A stretch of 64,000 nt of DNA from Ramazzottius varieornatus (taxonomy: Eukaryota; Tardigrada; Eutardigrada; Parachela; Ramazzottiidae): the NCBI GenBank assembly GCA_001949185.1, contig BDGG01000013.1, positions 926,036-990,035 on the forward strand, read 5' to 3'. This document shows positions 1 through 11,555 of the stretch, piece after piece (positions within the stretch are counted from its first letter, which is position 1; every line of letters starts with the position of its first letter). The notes under the pieces are model-generated. The model saw only the letters and a program-made list of their open reading frames with translations, was not told the DNA's origin and ran no database searches. Position numbers and translations under genes: made by a program.

Positions 1-265
1 TGTGACATCACTTCTCGAAGTTCATGAAGTCTCACAGTAGCACTTTTCGTGACAACCGGCACACTTCCATTCACTGTTCGGGAGCTCGGCAAGCAAACTC
101 GACGGGGTCCTTTTCCAAGTGGCGCAGATTCTTCATGTGACTGGCAGAAGGCGTTGCACCACTTGGAAAACCATCGTGCTGAGGTTGTCAGCCGCGGCCA
201 AGCCAAGCTTCTGACTGGTTTTTCGCCTTCTGTACTGTAGTTTCGGAACTCCGATCTTTAATCTG
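1..265. repeat. Dispersed repeat, AAGTGGCGCAC family, copy 1
   Basis: This stretch aligns with 56530-56760. Both contain the run GGGAGCTCGGC, then an ACTGGCAGAA block, then a CCACTTGG/CCACATGG block, then GCTGAG.TTGTCAGC, then GCCTTCT...CTGTACT. The 63-codon open frame at 49-240 is a by-product of the repeat. Shorter pieces with the same AAGTGGCGCAC / GTGCGCCACTT core recur in introns at 16.8, 22.3, 25.3 and 40.7 kb and near 37.7 kb. Copy ends are not defined because the window starts here. Confidence 0.6.
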
Positions 266-515
266 GCCATTTTGGATAACGTAAAATAGGAGCGGAGCGG
301 AGTAGCACAGAATCACATGATTTTATACCATGTCAAATTCTATGCATAAATGGTTTCGCTCGTCCGCGTGAAAACATAGCATAAGGAACCGGAAATACGC
401 GAGTTCTGCGGGGTAGATTTCCCGCTTTGAGTCGGGAACGTGGCTACGCATTCAAAATTTTTCTTTCGTTTCACTCTTTAGATCTTCCGCATTTGTTCTC
501 TTCTTCGATTGTTGT

Positions 516-925
516 TCAGCTATGGCTCAACGACGTAAGCTCATGAGACTCTTGGCTAGCGGCGTAGCGGTTGGATTGCTGAAGTTTCCATTGAAAGCTC
601 GTGCTCGAAACAAATTTAACTTCCGCTTCTCTTCGACCACGCGGGATGGGCTTGTTCATCAAGGAGTCTTGGTCGTCCAACATCTTATCTACCTTCAGCT
701 GAGAGCTTCGTGCTTGTTCCGTAATCCCCCCTTCTGATCTCTCATTGCCTTTGCTGTCTCGTCCCACACCTTGAGCCGCGCAGCGTTACTCGCGAACTGG
801 TAAGGGTTGTCAGCTGCAACCAGACCTAACAGGGCAATTAGATGGCGCGGGTTGTAGGTGCACCTTTCCTTCTTGCTCCGTTGGGACTTCTCAGGCTCCT
901 TCTGGCTTCCCCCATCTTCTGACAT
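516..925 (-). pseudogene. Small Myb/trihelix-like protein gene with homopolymer frameshift
   Basis: An ATG at 925 opens a minus-strand frame with a charged leader (SEDGGSQKEPEKSQRSKK), then a segment (NPRHLIALLGLVAADNPYQF...LKVWDETAKAM) with the spacing of tryptophan and hydrophobic residues seen in Myb/trihelix-like DNA-binding domains of transposon-associated proteins. At a run of six C (726-731) the frame slips. The other frame continues the helical pattern (GITEQARSSQLKVDKMLDDQ) down to a stop at 516. One missing base in that homopolymer would give a single protein of about 136 residues. I cannot tell a real frameshift from a sequencing error. The domain assignment is pattern-based and weak. 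The plus-strand frames over the same bases look like shadows. Confidence 0.4.
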
Positions 926-2109
926 TTCTGAGGACAGTGAATATCAACGATATCAGGTAGCTCAAAGGTATCGTAGTGAGAAACACCACCGGAAACACAG
1001 CAAGTCGGAAATATATTTTCGAAAATTGAAATTTGGAATTTCAAACTTAACAGGTCAACCGGGCAATCAACTCAGGTTGTACAGAATTAGAAATTCTATG
1101 CACAGATATCAGGAACAACATAAGCCGCGGATATCTGCACAGCATAATAAGTCTTATACATATGCTGTGATGGCCTTATGTTTGACGAGCGAAAAGCATC
1201 TAATGACTGGCGATAGAAAGCTTACATGTCGGCAAGGTACCGTGCGAGTATCGTACAAAACACAATGAATGCAGCGAGGGTGGGCGGACAAAACGCGAGC
1301 AGATCGTCAGCATGAAGAATAATCAAATTGAGTCAGAGAGGCAATTTTGCCGGCCGACAAGGTTGTAGGGTTAACATGGGCACATCAGAACGTATCATAT
1401 CGCAAAGTACTAGGCTATGAGAGTACGTACATAACGTTAATATAAGATAAGCACGCTTACTGTATTTATCAATGGCTAAATAGTGAGTTCACTGCATTGA
1501 AAGGATACAGATTTTCCGGTCAATCAATGGGGACCAAAATCAAGGGCAAAACTCGAACTACAAAAGTCGGCTCGAGCCAATCAAGGGCGAACCTTCGATC
1601 AACGACAACAACTCCGCCCTGAGAAACAAACAGTAATTAGCGTGTTGCTCTATGCTTGATTGTGACTGATTTTTCTCCACTGTACGGTACACGCGAAAAT
1701 TAACCGTTGAAAGTGGGCTTTGGATGGAGCCAGATGGGAATAGCCAATGAAGTTTCCTCGTTATCAAGCCATAGCGGTCATTGGTTAGACCACAATCAAG
1801 CTCCAGCTCGAGTGTTACGCCCATTATTGACGATTAATTTTCGAGTGCATTGTATCAACGTCCCTACACAGAGCCCTGCACACAGTGTTGTTCCGATACG
1901 ACTTTTGCAGTTCAAGTTACAATTACGATTAATCGAAATCCTTCGCGTGGCCGTAAATCGAACTGCTGGTAGTTCGTCGTTACTGAACTGACGATTACGA
2001 TTAATTGGAATCCAGCTTTCGACAGCAATTTAAACTATTTGAATTACTAGGACGACATTTTGTAATTTCAGTATAGTATGCCCGTAAAGCTGTTACTCCA
2101 GTCGCAATA
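926..2109. other. No gene seen; AT-rich motif repeats
   Basis: I see no supported coding exon here. Between about 1830 and 2010 the motif ATTACGATTAAT(C/T)G occurs three times. Related AATT-rich motifs reappear at 27.4-28.1 kb, so this is probably degenerate non-coding repeat. Confidence 0.5.
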
Positions 2110-3740
2110 TTAACGAGCGTTTGGAGTGCGCGTCCGTGGTGCTACATCGATCATGCAGCGCCCGAGGCATCTTATCCTGGTGCGCAGATCAATTCTGGCA
2201 CGGGTTCGTCCGGCGCTATCACATAGTGGTATGATCAGCCTTTTCGCATCAGAGGCGATTCTTACCAGCTTGAACTTCCCGAGGAACTTGACCACTTCTT
2301 TCAACACGCGCTATTCTCCTTCAGTCAGATTGTCGGCTTTCACGATCTTTTCCACCACAATCATCGACTCGACTGCAGCCTGCACTCTGACCAGTCCCTC
2401 AGTCATCATCAAAGTGCTCAACCACCGACTCTTATTCTCCGCAATTAGCTTCACGCCCGTACGACGTATTAGCTCGGGTGTTGCAATGCTCGACAAATTG
2501 AAATTCGTGACAAGAATGCGTACTTTCGTTATTACTGCTCTGATTGGGTCTTGCTACATCTCTATCTATCCTTGAACAGCATTACTATAAGCTTTAACGT
2601 ATGTATGAAACATGGATATCGCTTGTAGTCTTCAAACAAGCTCTCGGCTTCCACCTCGAACTTCTCGAACGCCTCACTGTTTTCGCCGCTTCCTCGTCAT
2701 CCTCCAGTGGGTCGTCCTCGTCCATCGTGCACTGCAGCACAGCCTCTTCGATTGCTTTGAGCTCATCCGCCTCGGTGACATACTGGTCAAGGTTCGCGTC
2801 GTCCATCTTGAACGCGGCCACCATATTCGAAGCATTGTCGGTCTGGACGGTCGACACGTTCTGCGGCTTGATGCCCCAGTTGGTCAGCTCTTGTTTGGAC
2901 AACACTTAGATGTTTCCTGCCGAGTGGCGAGACAGCAATGACACACAGCTGAGTGTGATGTGATGTCTGACAAAATTCTTCCTGTTGGTGAAGTGTGCGG
3001 TGATCCGAGGAATGTTTCTGTCATACCCTTCTTGGTCCGGATATCTACGAGGACTAAACAGATTGGAAATCCAACATTTGAAATTCCAAAAAAACGAAAG
3101 TAAAACCTGAAGCTCACCCGTAGCGAGGTAGAGTTGGCCGGAATCCTTAAGCAGATCTTTAACGGTTTCTCGAAGTCGCTTCTCAGTTGAGTCTGTGAAG
3201 CCGCGTACAGTCCTGCGTGTTGGTAAAGGCGCTCGGTAGTCCAGATAATGGATCAAGTCGTGGAAGCTTTCGTTTTCGACCCCATTCAGCTTCATGGATG
3301 GTGACTGCAGAACATGAAGAGCAAATTTTTAGAGTGTACTGTCGTGCCTGCAAACAATGATCAGAAATCAGATTTTGCAAATCGGAGTGGCCGAATCAGT
3401 CGGTCAATCAATTTACCATGGATGGTTTTTATCGTACGGCTTTCTTGATTGAACCATCTCTTCGAGCGTTATTTGTTTGAAGGGAAGGCCCGAAACGGAA
3501 TCCTTCTGCTTTTCAACTTTCTGTTTTGCCAACAGTTCCGGGTATTCCTTGTAGGCTGCTGGATGCTTCTGCAGATGAACTCAGATGAACTGTTTTTTTC
3601 CTGCAGAGCAGCCGGTAAGCCGTTACGAGCAGCCCACAACCCTGCCCGTCGAATGATCGCCTTCTTCATTATATTTGGAGAAATTCCAAACTGGCGAGTC
3701 CTTCTTCCTTCCCCCTGCGAACTGCTCGTTGTGTTTTTTC
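2110..3740 (-). pseudogene. hAT-superfamily (BED finger) transposase, decayed
   Basis: Reading the minus strand from about 3740 downward gives, in order: a BED-finger-like start (SPVWNFSKY, then VHLQKHPAAYKEYPELL) with in-frame stops inside the finger; TLEEMVQSRKPYDKNHPW (ends 3417); after a probable intron, ENESFHDLIHYLDYRAPLP (from about 3304); after another intron, VDIRTKKGMTETFLG, then a one-base shift into ITAHFTNRKNFVRHH; a TAA stop after HSAGNI (2906-2908); ELTNWGIKPQNVSTVQ leading into the hAT signature TDNASNMV; and near 2110-2500 NKSRWLSTLMM and LKEVVKFLGKFK, separated by a TAG (2308-2310). These blocks and their order are those of hAT transposases. With at least four stops and a frameshift it cannot make an active enzyme. 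No terminal repeats were identified. Nearby hAT-type MITEs show the superfamily was mobile in this genome. Confidence 0.85.
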
Positions 3741-5030
3741 GTAAACAAAATCACGGTTAGCTTCTGACACCAGAACGGAGCCGCCATCTAGGTGAACGAG
3801 ACGGGATCGGCAGAGAGCTACGGAAAAGATTGTGGTTCTGAGAAAGGTGTTCGGATATCTGGGCTTCAACATGAAATGAAGGCAATCAAGCAATCATCAA
3901 AAGAAAGCTTGGAAACGAAGTTGAGTTGATCAAAGCGATCGGCTGAAAATTTGAATGATTGATCGGTAAGATGGGTGTGCACACCCGATGGGCACAGATA
4001 TGCATTTCAGTGGACTCAGCGTACATACGGCAGCGTAAACAGATGCGCCCAGACGGCACACTACTCCGAATCGACGTTTTTTTTCATGGGATACAACACC
4101 CAAGTCTCGGGGGTGCTAGCCGCGGAAAGTCATAAAATCATACTCCTTTTCTGACTGACATTTAACCGAACTCTTCAACACACCGTTCTGTACAGTACTA
4201 GCCCGTTATCGACTTCGGATTTCGCTGGACCAGGACCATACGTACAGGGCGCTCGCACCCACTTGCTACCACCTGTTACTTCCACGAGGAAAAAATCAGA
4301 TTGCTCCTTTTCCGCCTGTTCTTCCACACTATCCATACAACTTTCCAGATTGTTTCGGTTGAGCTATAAGCCGTTTTATGATAATGAACAGCAGCTTGAA
4401 AAATTTGACTAGTGTGACTTCCGGTGGGGAAGACGTATCCTGACGACCAAAACTGTTGTCCACAGGACCACATGTTAGAGTTTCAATCCGACATCTGCTA
4501 TCAGCAGGCCAACAACTGTCTTGTTTGCACGTTAAAACTAAAAAGATCCAAGGAAACATCAAGATAACCCAGTAAATGATTGTAAACAGCAAATTCTGCC
4601 ATTTTGCCGGGAAACCTTGCTCTATGAAAAAAATTCCCGCTTTTGACCTGATCGGCAGGTTCATGGTTTCGAACACTTTCCGAGGAACCCAACTCGTGGT
4701 CTAACTGTTTTAAATCGCAGTGCCACATGAATTGAACGGAAAACTGAAAAAATAATTTTTGAAAACGGCCCCGAAAAATGTGAAAGTTGACAGAATTTTG
4801 GCTTCTCTCCTCCTTTAGCTTAATGTCAGCTACAACTCCTCCGGAAACGATTTCTGGTCGGTAGTTTTGTACGATGTTGCAATCAGGATTTCAGATCAGG
4901 AAAAACTAGTTTGGAAGTTGAGTAATGATCCAATCGAAAAAGCCATGCTTTCATGGGTGGTAGCAAGTTGGTCCGAGCGCCCTGTATACCAGTCTACTTT
5001 GACTTCAGACCTCCCTAAGAAATTACTACG
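3741..5030. other. No gene seen; one dispersed repeat segment
   Basis: Minus-strand open frames at 4276-4728 have no recognisable motifs, and I treat them as chance. The stretch 4736-4870 (starting ACGGAAAACTGAAAAA, ending GATTTCTGGTCGGTA) aligns in the same orientation with 46121-46260 (ACGGAAAACTGAAAAA ... GATTTCTGGCCAGTA), so it is a copy of a second dispersed repeat. Confidence 0.45.
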
Positions 5031-6315
5031 TACAGCCACTGGCAGCCAAGTGTTCACTTCTCATGAAAAAAGTTCTTACTTCCTTCAGACAACAGATAAC
5101 CTCTTCATTTAACTTCTACATGACCACCGTGTCTATCCAGCATCGTTTGGACATGACCTTGCCAAGAGGAAAGCGTACTCCGAATTTCAGCGATATCATA
5201 ACTTTCACAGACTTTTTTGATAACGCTAATGAGGCCTTTTATGGTGGTCGCCTTCCGCTCAGACAAAATTCTCTTGAGATTCCCGTTGATCCCGTAGTCC
5301 AAAGGGGCTAAGTCAGGGCTGTTCGCCATCCAAATCTCCTTCGGAAGATACTTGACACGATGATCATTGAGGTACTGGATGGTCAGCTTGGCCGTGTGAG
5401 ATGGAGCACTGTCCATGTGGAAGATGACATCTTTCGCCGAATTCCCGTAGGGCCTGGGAATGTCTTCATGGATCATCTTCGACAGGATTTCATCAATGAA
5501 GTACTGGGCTGTCACCTTGGCAGAGCCGTTTACGACGTAGGCGCGCGACATTCCGAACCAGCAGATTCCGATGGCGATCATGACTTTCTTGGGCCACTGC
5601 TTGGTCGTCTTTTTCTTCCACTCTTCAGGAATTTCTGCCGATCCATCAGTCCAAAAGTGATCTGTATCCACATTGCAGTCATCAAGACTGATCCAAGTCT
5701 CGTCCATAGTGAAGATATGACGGACTTTGAATGGACCTAGATACGAGATAAAAAGTTTCCCCCGCTCATACCTCTGTTTCTTCTGGGCTTCCGTGAGGTG
5801 ATGCAGTTTCCTCTTCTTGCGCACTTCCAATCCAAGATTCTGGTGGATCATCCGGCCTACACTGCGGATGGATACTTGGAGCTTCTTCTATAGCGAGTCA
5901 GGATTCTTCTTGACGACAGCTTTCTTGACTTTGTTGACATTGTCCTGGGTGCATGCAGAGGAAAGGTTTTGCGGAGGAAGACGTTTCGCCGGTTTGGTCC
6001 ATCCATTTCTCTCCTTTTCTTTCTCCCGGCAAATCTTGAGCACTGTGCGACGACTCAGTGAAACCCCTTGGCTGGCAAGACTCTCAGAAATTTTAGGGTA
6101 GGTGAAACCTTGATCGCGTAAAGCGATCACCAAGGAAGATGTTTCAAAAGAAGTTTTTCCAGGCATGTTGAAAGATTGTTCTTGGAAAAGTTCTTCAAAC
6201 GATAATGGAAGGATCGTTTTTTGATTGATTAGCTGAGATGGTTGCGCAATAGGTACAGGGATTTTTGTTTTGAGTCGCGTTTTGAAAAGTGAACACTTGG
6301 CTGCCAGTGGCTGTA
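5031..6315 (-). mobile_element. Mariner-like element, maT (DD37D) type, near intact
   Basis: The element is 1,285 bp including flanking TA. The ends are perfect 29/29 inverted repeats at 5031-5059 (TACAGCCACTGGCAGCCAAG...) and 6287-6315 (...CTTGGCTGCCAGTGGCTGTA). Both begin with TA, as expected for the TA target duplication of Tc1/mariner elements. Size, ends and coding content all fit one complete insertion. Identical arms imply recent insertion. A second, more diverged relative lies at 54914-56215. Confidence 0.93.
5105..6166 (-). pseudogene. maT-type mariner transposase, one in-frame stop
   Basis: The protein would start at the ATG at 6166 (MPGKTSFETSS). Upstream open frame to 6328 merely reads through the terminal repeat. 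The N-terminal third is a helix-turn-helix region (ITYPKISESLASQGVSLSRR-like). A TAG at 5888-5890 interrupts it just after NPDSL. The rest is open to 5105. The catalytic triad is visible: D in TMDETWISLDD, D in HMDSAPSH, and D in NSPDLAPLDYG. There are 37 residues between the second and third, the DD37D spacing of the maT clade. About 353 codons is the usual length. Compared with the copy at 55.06 kb, roughly three codons are also missing next to the stop. It is probably inactive unless the stop is polymorphic or a sequencing error. Confidence 0.9.
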
Positions 6316-6506
6316 ATCCACATTTCAATGGATCGCCAGACTGTGTCCTTGAAAGATAAAGTGTTCGTCATCTATCAACATTAATTTTAAAGCGGATCGA
6401 GCCTTTCCAGAAAATGTAATCAGTCGAAAAACACATGAGGTTAATGCCGGTAACGAGACCGGAAGACAATACCAGTCGAGACTGAGGTTCTTAAAAATAC
6501 TTGAGA

Positions 6507-6912
6507 TTAACTCGCTATAGCTTGGCCGATTTCTTTTCCGCCCTGGCCAACCGCCTCGACAATTCCTTTCCCAGCATTACCGACAGCCTGTCCGACGGTT
6601 GCCACTTTAACGAAAGGCTGCATTATGGCTCGCCCAACGGTAATGAAAGGCTGGACAACTGCGTTGATGACAGGTTGGACCACAGCACGGAGCGCCGTCA
6701 CTCCCGCGTGGCCGATCTGTTTTAGACCAGCGCCAGCTTCCTGCCGGGCGCCTTGCAAGGTCTGACCGTCAACGCTGGAAATCTACGAGGACACACGGTG
6801 CGAGGTTAGTTATACTACCCTAAAAACTGAACACAAAGATCGACGTTCACACTCTACCTACGAGAAAACAAATAGAGATGGTAATCACCAGGCGAAGAAG
6901 TGATATGTTCAT
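6507..6912 (-). CDS. Small secreted alanine/glycine/valine-rich protein, two exons
   Basis: Exon 1 (6912-6862) encodes MNISLLRLVITISICFL, a typical signal peptide. A GTAGGT donor and TCGTAG acceptor remove 79 bp in phase 0, and exon 2 (6782-6507) completes a 108-residue protein. The predicted mature chain begins near SVDGQT and is built from short repeated blocks (VVQPVINAVVQPFITVGRAI, MQPFVKVATVGQAV), with many A, G, V and Q and no cysteine. It should form amphipathic or hydrophobic helices. I do not recognise the family. Secretion is well supported, but function is unknown. Possibilities include a cuticle or extracellular-matrix component, or a membrane-active peptide; none is demonstrated. 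It lies between the maT element and the P450 gene with no shared signals. Confidence 0.7.
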
Positions 6913-7839
6913 GTTGTAGGCACAAAAAACGAAGGTCTGGTTGCAGGCTAGTAGAAAATTCCAGACGGGTTGTCGTTTGAAGAGTAGCATGCAATGTATA
7001 AGGTGGAAAGTCAACTTCAATAAGAGCTCCTAAAGATGTTGTGATTATGCTGTTCGATAACGGTTTGTGAAATTTCTGCAGTCGTCATTTACAAAAACAA
7101 GCAGCGTGTTTTTCTTATGCATGCCACAGCGGGGGTGCAGCGCGAGCCGCGAAATTTGTTGTAACAAACACCGTCACACACTCTATTGATGCGGAAAACT
7201 ACGCGGAAGCTGTGTTATCAAAGTCACCAACTGAAGTACCCGTGTCTCGGGTACAGTCTGCCACACAACCACAACGCCATGTGAACAATCCCACTACCGA
7301 CCACTGTGAAAAACGTAATGGGCGTGCGAGACCGAAACTTTGTTCTACTCTTATTTCGTATTTTTGCGAACTACCATGTGTTTTCCAGACGGTAGTCCGC
7401 AACGCTCTTTGACCAGCAAGAAACCAATCAGTCTGTCTGCAGCAACCAATGTATCTAGCCAAAAGAAGGAGTCGCCGCCTGCAGGTTTCAGCCAACACGG
7501 TAAAAGTGCTCGTTCGTGAAGAAGCGTTATCCCTCCAGGTAATTACAGGCAATCTAATCGGTTTGATGTCGGTTATATCATGGCACTTTAGTCTCGTCAT
7601 GCGGTTTCTGCACCAGTCATACCTTAGTACCCTTGAACTGCTGATACGATAAACGAAGACCCTAACTGGAAAACCAGTCTTCAATTAATACAGCATCAGT
7701 GTCGCACCAGCAGCCTATGCAAAGTGGTTGCTTTTTCTTATTCCTACATTTACAGCCAGTAAACCACCGCTGGGAGCCTTTCTTCGTCCGTTTTTTTTTC
7801 ATCGTTTTTCGCGCGTTGTACGGGTAGCAGTCCTGAAAG
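6913..7839. other. No gene seen between secreted protein and P450
   Basis: A 161-codon minus-strand frame (7199-7684) has no domain pattern, no clear start and an arginine/cysteine-rich composition typical of shadow frames, so I leave it out. The last 100 bp before 7840 presumably hold the P450 promoter, but I see no clear motif. Confidence 0.4.
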
Positions 7840-10159
7840 ATGCTGCTGTGGATTGTCAGTATACTTGCTGGCTTGATAGGCTATTCCGTCTAGTAAGGGC
7901 AAATCTCTGTTCGCAAAGTCAGCATCAAACTGTTGACAAACGAAAAAGTCATATCTCTTCGCTCTTTTCTTGTTCTGCAGCCTGTCTATCCAAAAGTATG
8001 AGTACTGGCGAAAACGTGGTGTACCGGGACCTCGTGCAGTTCCGATTCTCAACCAGTTTCTCGACTTTAGCAAGGTAAGACAAGGGTTTTGTACCCTCAG
8101 CTAAGTCACGCTGGTATCAGAGCAGACTCAGTCTGGTGTGCACACTTAATGGGTTTGTTTTATTCATAGAAAGGCATAGGAGGGTTCGATCTCGGTCTTA
8201 TAAAGAAGTTCGGACGAGTGTGCGGCTATTACGATACAGGACCAATACTGCTGGTGTCGGATCCGGAAATGCTGAAAGATATTATGGTCAAGGACTTTTC
8301 CGTCTTCGCTAACCGCCGAGTATGCAGTTTTCTTCCCCACTAATCGCTATTACGTATAACTTTGTCCCACGTATACTTTAGGATTTCGATCTCAACGGTC
8401 CGATCATGGAACTGAACGTCAGCGTTCTTCGGGATCAACACTGGAAGGTAAAATTCTTTCACGACAGCATGGGCAGAAAGCAGCACGCATGCTCCTTTTT
8501 ATAGCACGTGCGCAACGTTCTGGTTCCCGCATTTAGTTCGGGCAAAATGAGACAGGTTAGTAGGACTTAGCAGATCATCTGCGAGAAGGCTTGTGAGGAA
8601 CAATGTATGGTTCTTGGGTAGATGGAACATCTCATCACTGATTGCTGTGAAACAATGGGGGCTCATATGGACAAGGTGGCCAAGAATGGAGAAGACCTTG
8701 ATGTCAAAGAGTAAGTAACTTATTTCGTCCATTTATCGATAGGAAGCTTGCAATGAGATTCGGACTCTTGTACCTTTCTCCTCGTAGGTACTTCAAGCGA
8801 ATAACCATGGACGTGATCTCCTCGACCTTTTTCGGCACCAAGACTGATACACAAAGCAACCCCAACAGCCCGTTCGTTAAGAACGCTTTGAAGATATTCG
8901 ACATTTCCATCTTCAATCCTGCATTTCTCGTAGCCTGTAAGTACCTACGTTCAATAGGCAGAACTAGAATATATTATTATTACAATCGAAATACTTTGTG
9001 TGGTCTAGTTATTTTTCCAAGTTTCATTCCTTACGCCAAGAGACTGAAAATACAGTCAATTCCTCGCCGTCCCATGGAGTATCTCGTGTCGGTGATGAAA
9101 GAAATTTTGGAGATGCGAAAGAGCTCAGGACAGGTGAATGCGCAGTCTTCGAGGGAACTGTCGATGACTCTCATCGCGTTGGTTGATCACGCAGGTACGC
9201 CGGGATTTTCTGCAAATGATGGTCAAGGCCATGGATCAGAATGAAGGTGGCAAAAGACCAACGAAAGAGTACGAGGAAGATGGACCAGATGTGCTGTCTG
9301 ACGCCCTGTCGGTTGACTCTCCATCCCAACAGCAGCCTGCCCACCAAGAGCAACGGATTAACCGCACACTGACGGCCGATGTACAGTCTGAACCCTCAAT
9401 GAGAAATGTTACTGTATGGTCAAACTCCATGTCTCTGTTGCAGGAAGTAATGGCTCAATCAATGATTTTCCTGCTGGCAGGCTTCGAGGTACGCTCCGTC
9501 TGTCGTTTATGGTATTCGCAGGACTAAAGAAGTCTAGCTTGCACTGGTTTCAGACTACGGCGAGCACACTTACCTTCATGACGTATCTTCTATCCATACA
9601 CCCCGAAATCCAGGAACGCCTCCGCAAAGAAATTCAGCAAGTTATTGGCAGAGATGTCCAGCCAACCTACGACCTCATCGCTCAAATTCCTTATCTGGAT
9701 CAGTGCATCAACGAAACCCTCAGACTATACCCTCCGGCCTCTCGAACAGAACGAGAGTGTAGTGAAGACTGGACCTGGAAGAACTTGACCATTGAGAAAG
9801 GCACGACCATCGGCATCCCCATCTACGGCCTGCACCACGATCCTGAATTCTGGCCCGAGCCCGATTGCTACAACCCCGACCGCTTCTCCGAAGAGAACAA
9901 GCACAAGATTATTCCGTTTACCTTCTTACCTTTTGGCCAAGGACCACGAAACTGCGTTGGCATGAGGTATGATGACAGCGAGTTTCCTGTTGAGTTACTC
10001 ATACCAGTCTTGTTTTGGTCTTCCAGGTTTGCCATTTATGAAATCAAGATGGTGATGGTCAGTATCCTTCTAAAGTATCGGATCATGCCATCTACCCGCA
10101 TGGTGGGTCGCCTGAGACAGCTGGAAGCCGGCGTAACCCCTTACACCTTCAATGTCTAG
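7840..10159 (+). CDS. Cytochrome P450, CYP3-clan type (microsomal)
   Basis: Twelve exons (7840-7892, 7981-8074, 8170-8319, 8382-8447, 8505-8555, 8622-8710, 8788-8936, 9009-9133, 9195-9380, 9444-9488, 9554-9966, 10027-10159) join in frame to 517 residues, the normal P450 length. The N-terminus is a membrane anchor (MLLWIVSILAGLIGY) followed by a basic, proline-rich hinge (YWRKRGVPGPRAVP). Later come the I-helix AGFETTAS, the K-helix ETLR, the PDRF motif and the haem loop PFGQGPRNCVG with its cysteine ligand. ER-bound monooxygenases of this clan oxidise hydrophobic endogenous and foreign compounds using electrons from NADPH-P450 reductase. The stretch 9381-9443 is open in frame (63 bp), so it could be retained, adding 21 residues. 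No lesions seen. The substrate cannot be predicted. Confidence 0.95.
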
Positions 10160-11555
10160 TCTTTTTGTTTGTAGGGTTCGCTGGTACTCAAGGATTGGGG
10201 TTTAATCTCTTCGAAGGATGCACTGTGGATCAAGCTAGAAAAGGCGCACTAGGTTTCCCATTACCGCAGATTGTGCCATAAGATTGGTTCATTTGTCAAT
10301 CCGGCTCTTCACCGCGCTTCTTTGCATGGCTTTGGCATATATATTGTACAGTAATTCAGAAGACAAAACTTCGTGCCGCGTTTAGCTGTCAAAAATTTAC
10401 GGAGGAAATCCCTCCTGCAATATCCAGCGATCGTTGAAACTCTACTACCGTAGACGACTCCAGATCAACGCCATCCTAGTATTACCCTACGCACCGCTAT
10501 TGGGTGTGCCCCTGTGGGAACCAAAGAGTCTTCTTGTCGTTACTGTGCTTAGGCGCATACATAAAGTGCTTTGGTTTTGCTTTACCTGAACGGACGAAGG
10601 CAGGAGACTTGTCTGTGCACGATATGTCGATCGTTTTGCAGCCATCAAGAACAAATTTAATGAACGTTGGGGAAAGGAGGGTGCTCCTGATGCATGTTTG
10701 CGAGCACATGGGGGCGAGGACTGCCTTGTTACGGATCAATCACTTATCCACGTACCTCATACGAAAACAGTCCTGGCGGCCAGCCAAGCAGCTTGCTTAA
10801 ATACAGGAATTTTCGAGCGACAAGAATCCTGGCCTCAAGCCTGGCAGCTCGAAGATCAAAAACCCACGCGGGTTGATACTTACAGTTACCCCCCGCCTTG
10901 AACCGTATCGTGCGCTCGCTGGTCGAGCGCGGTCCTAGCCGCCAGGTTTCCTCGATCAGTAGGTCCCAGCCTTCAAAACGCAAAAAAGACGCGACGAGGC
11001 AGGTTTGACCGTGGATTCGACCACGAGCTGCAAGGCAAGGGTTAAAACACCTAATTGAGGACAACCGTTATATATACCACTGGGTCAGAAAGCACTTACC
11101 AACTTGAACAGGCAATTTTTTCCTCCGGAAATGAAACGTATTTTTTTAAACTTTGTGAAATTTTCGAAGTCTCAACCACACCTCTGGAGGCGTCACCAGA
11201 CTGCTCGTGACGTATTCCTTGCCCGAACCTTTATTTAACCTGGAGTAGTGTCGTCCAGGCAGTGGCCTAGTGAAAACCTAGCGCAAACTGCTTGACTCAT
11301 TTTCGTACGAATACAGTGACTATAGTCCCGGAAAAGGCGGAAACTGTACAACTACCTGAAAACGATGGCCATAATTATCTGTGGCATCTGGTGCATAATC
11401 CTCGCGTTTCATTAGTGTTCAATGAACTAACACACCACGCCAGTTCACAGCCCTGAGGTTGATCATAGCAATTCGAGAAGGGAACCGAAAACCTCGAGGA
11501 GAAGATTAAAGAATCTGCTTTGCATGTTACTCAAAAAATTTAGACAAATTTCCTT
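10160..11555. other. No gene seen between P450 and globin
   Basis: Open frames on both strands at 10497-11064 overlap each other and carry no motif, and neither has convincing splice borders. I see no repeats or regulatory sites I can name. Confidence 0.4.

Noticed and set aside
858-1268. 136-codon plus-strand frame
   Set aside because: It overlaps the minus-strand Myb-like frame and has no motif, and its composition resembles translated non-coding DNA.
4276-4728. Membrane-protein-like minus frames
   Set aside because: Hydrophobicity comes from AT-rich DNA. There are no conserved residues or neighbouring exons.
7199-7684. 161-codon minus-strand frame
   Set aside because: No start context, motif or splice partner. 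Arginine and cysteine richness is typical of shadow frames.
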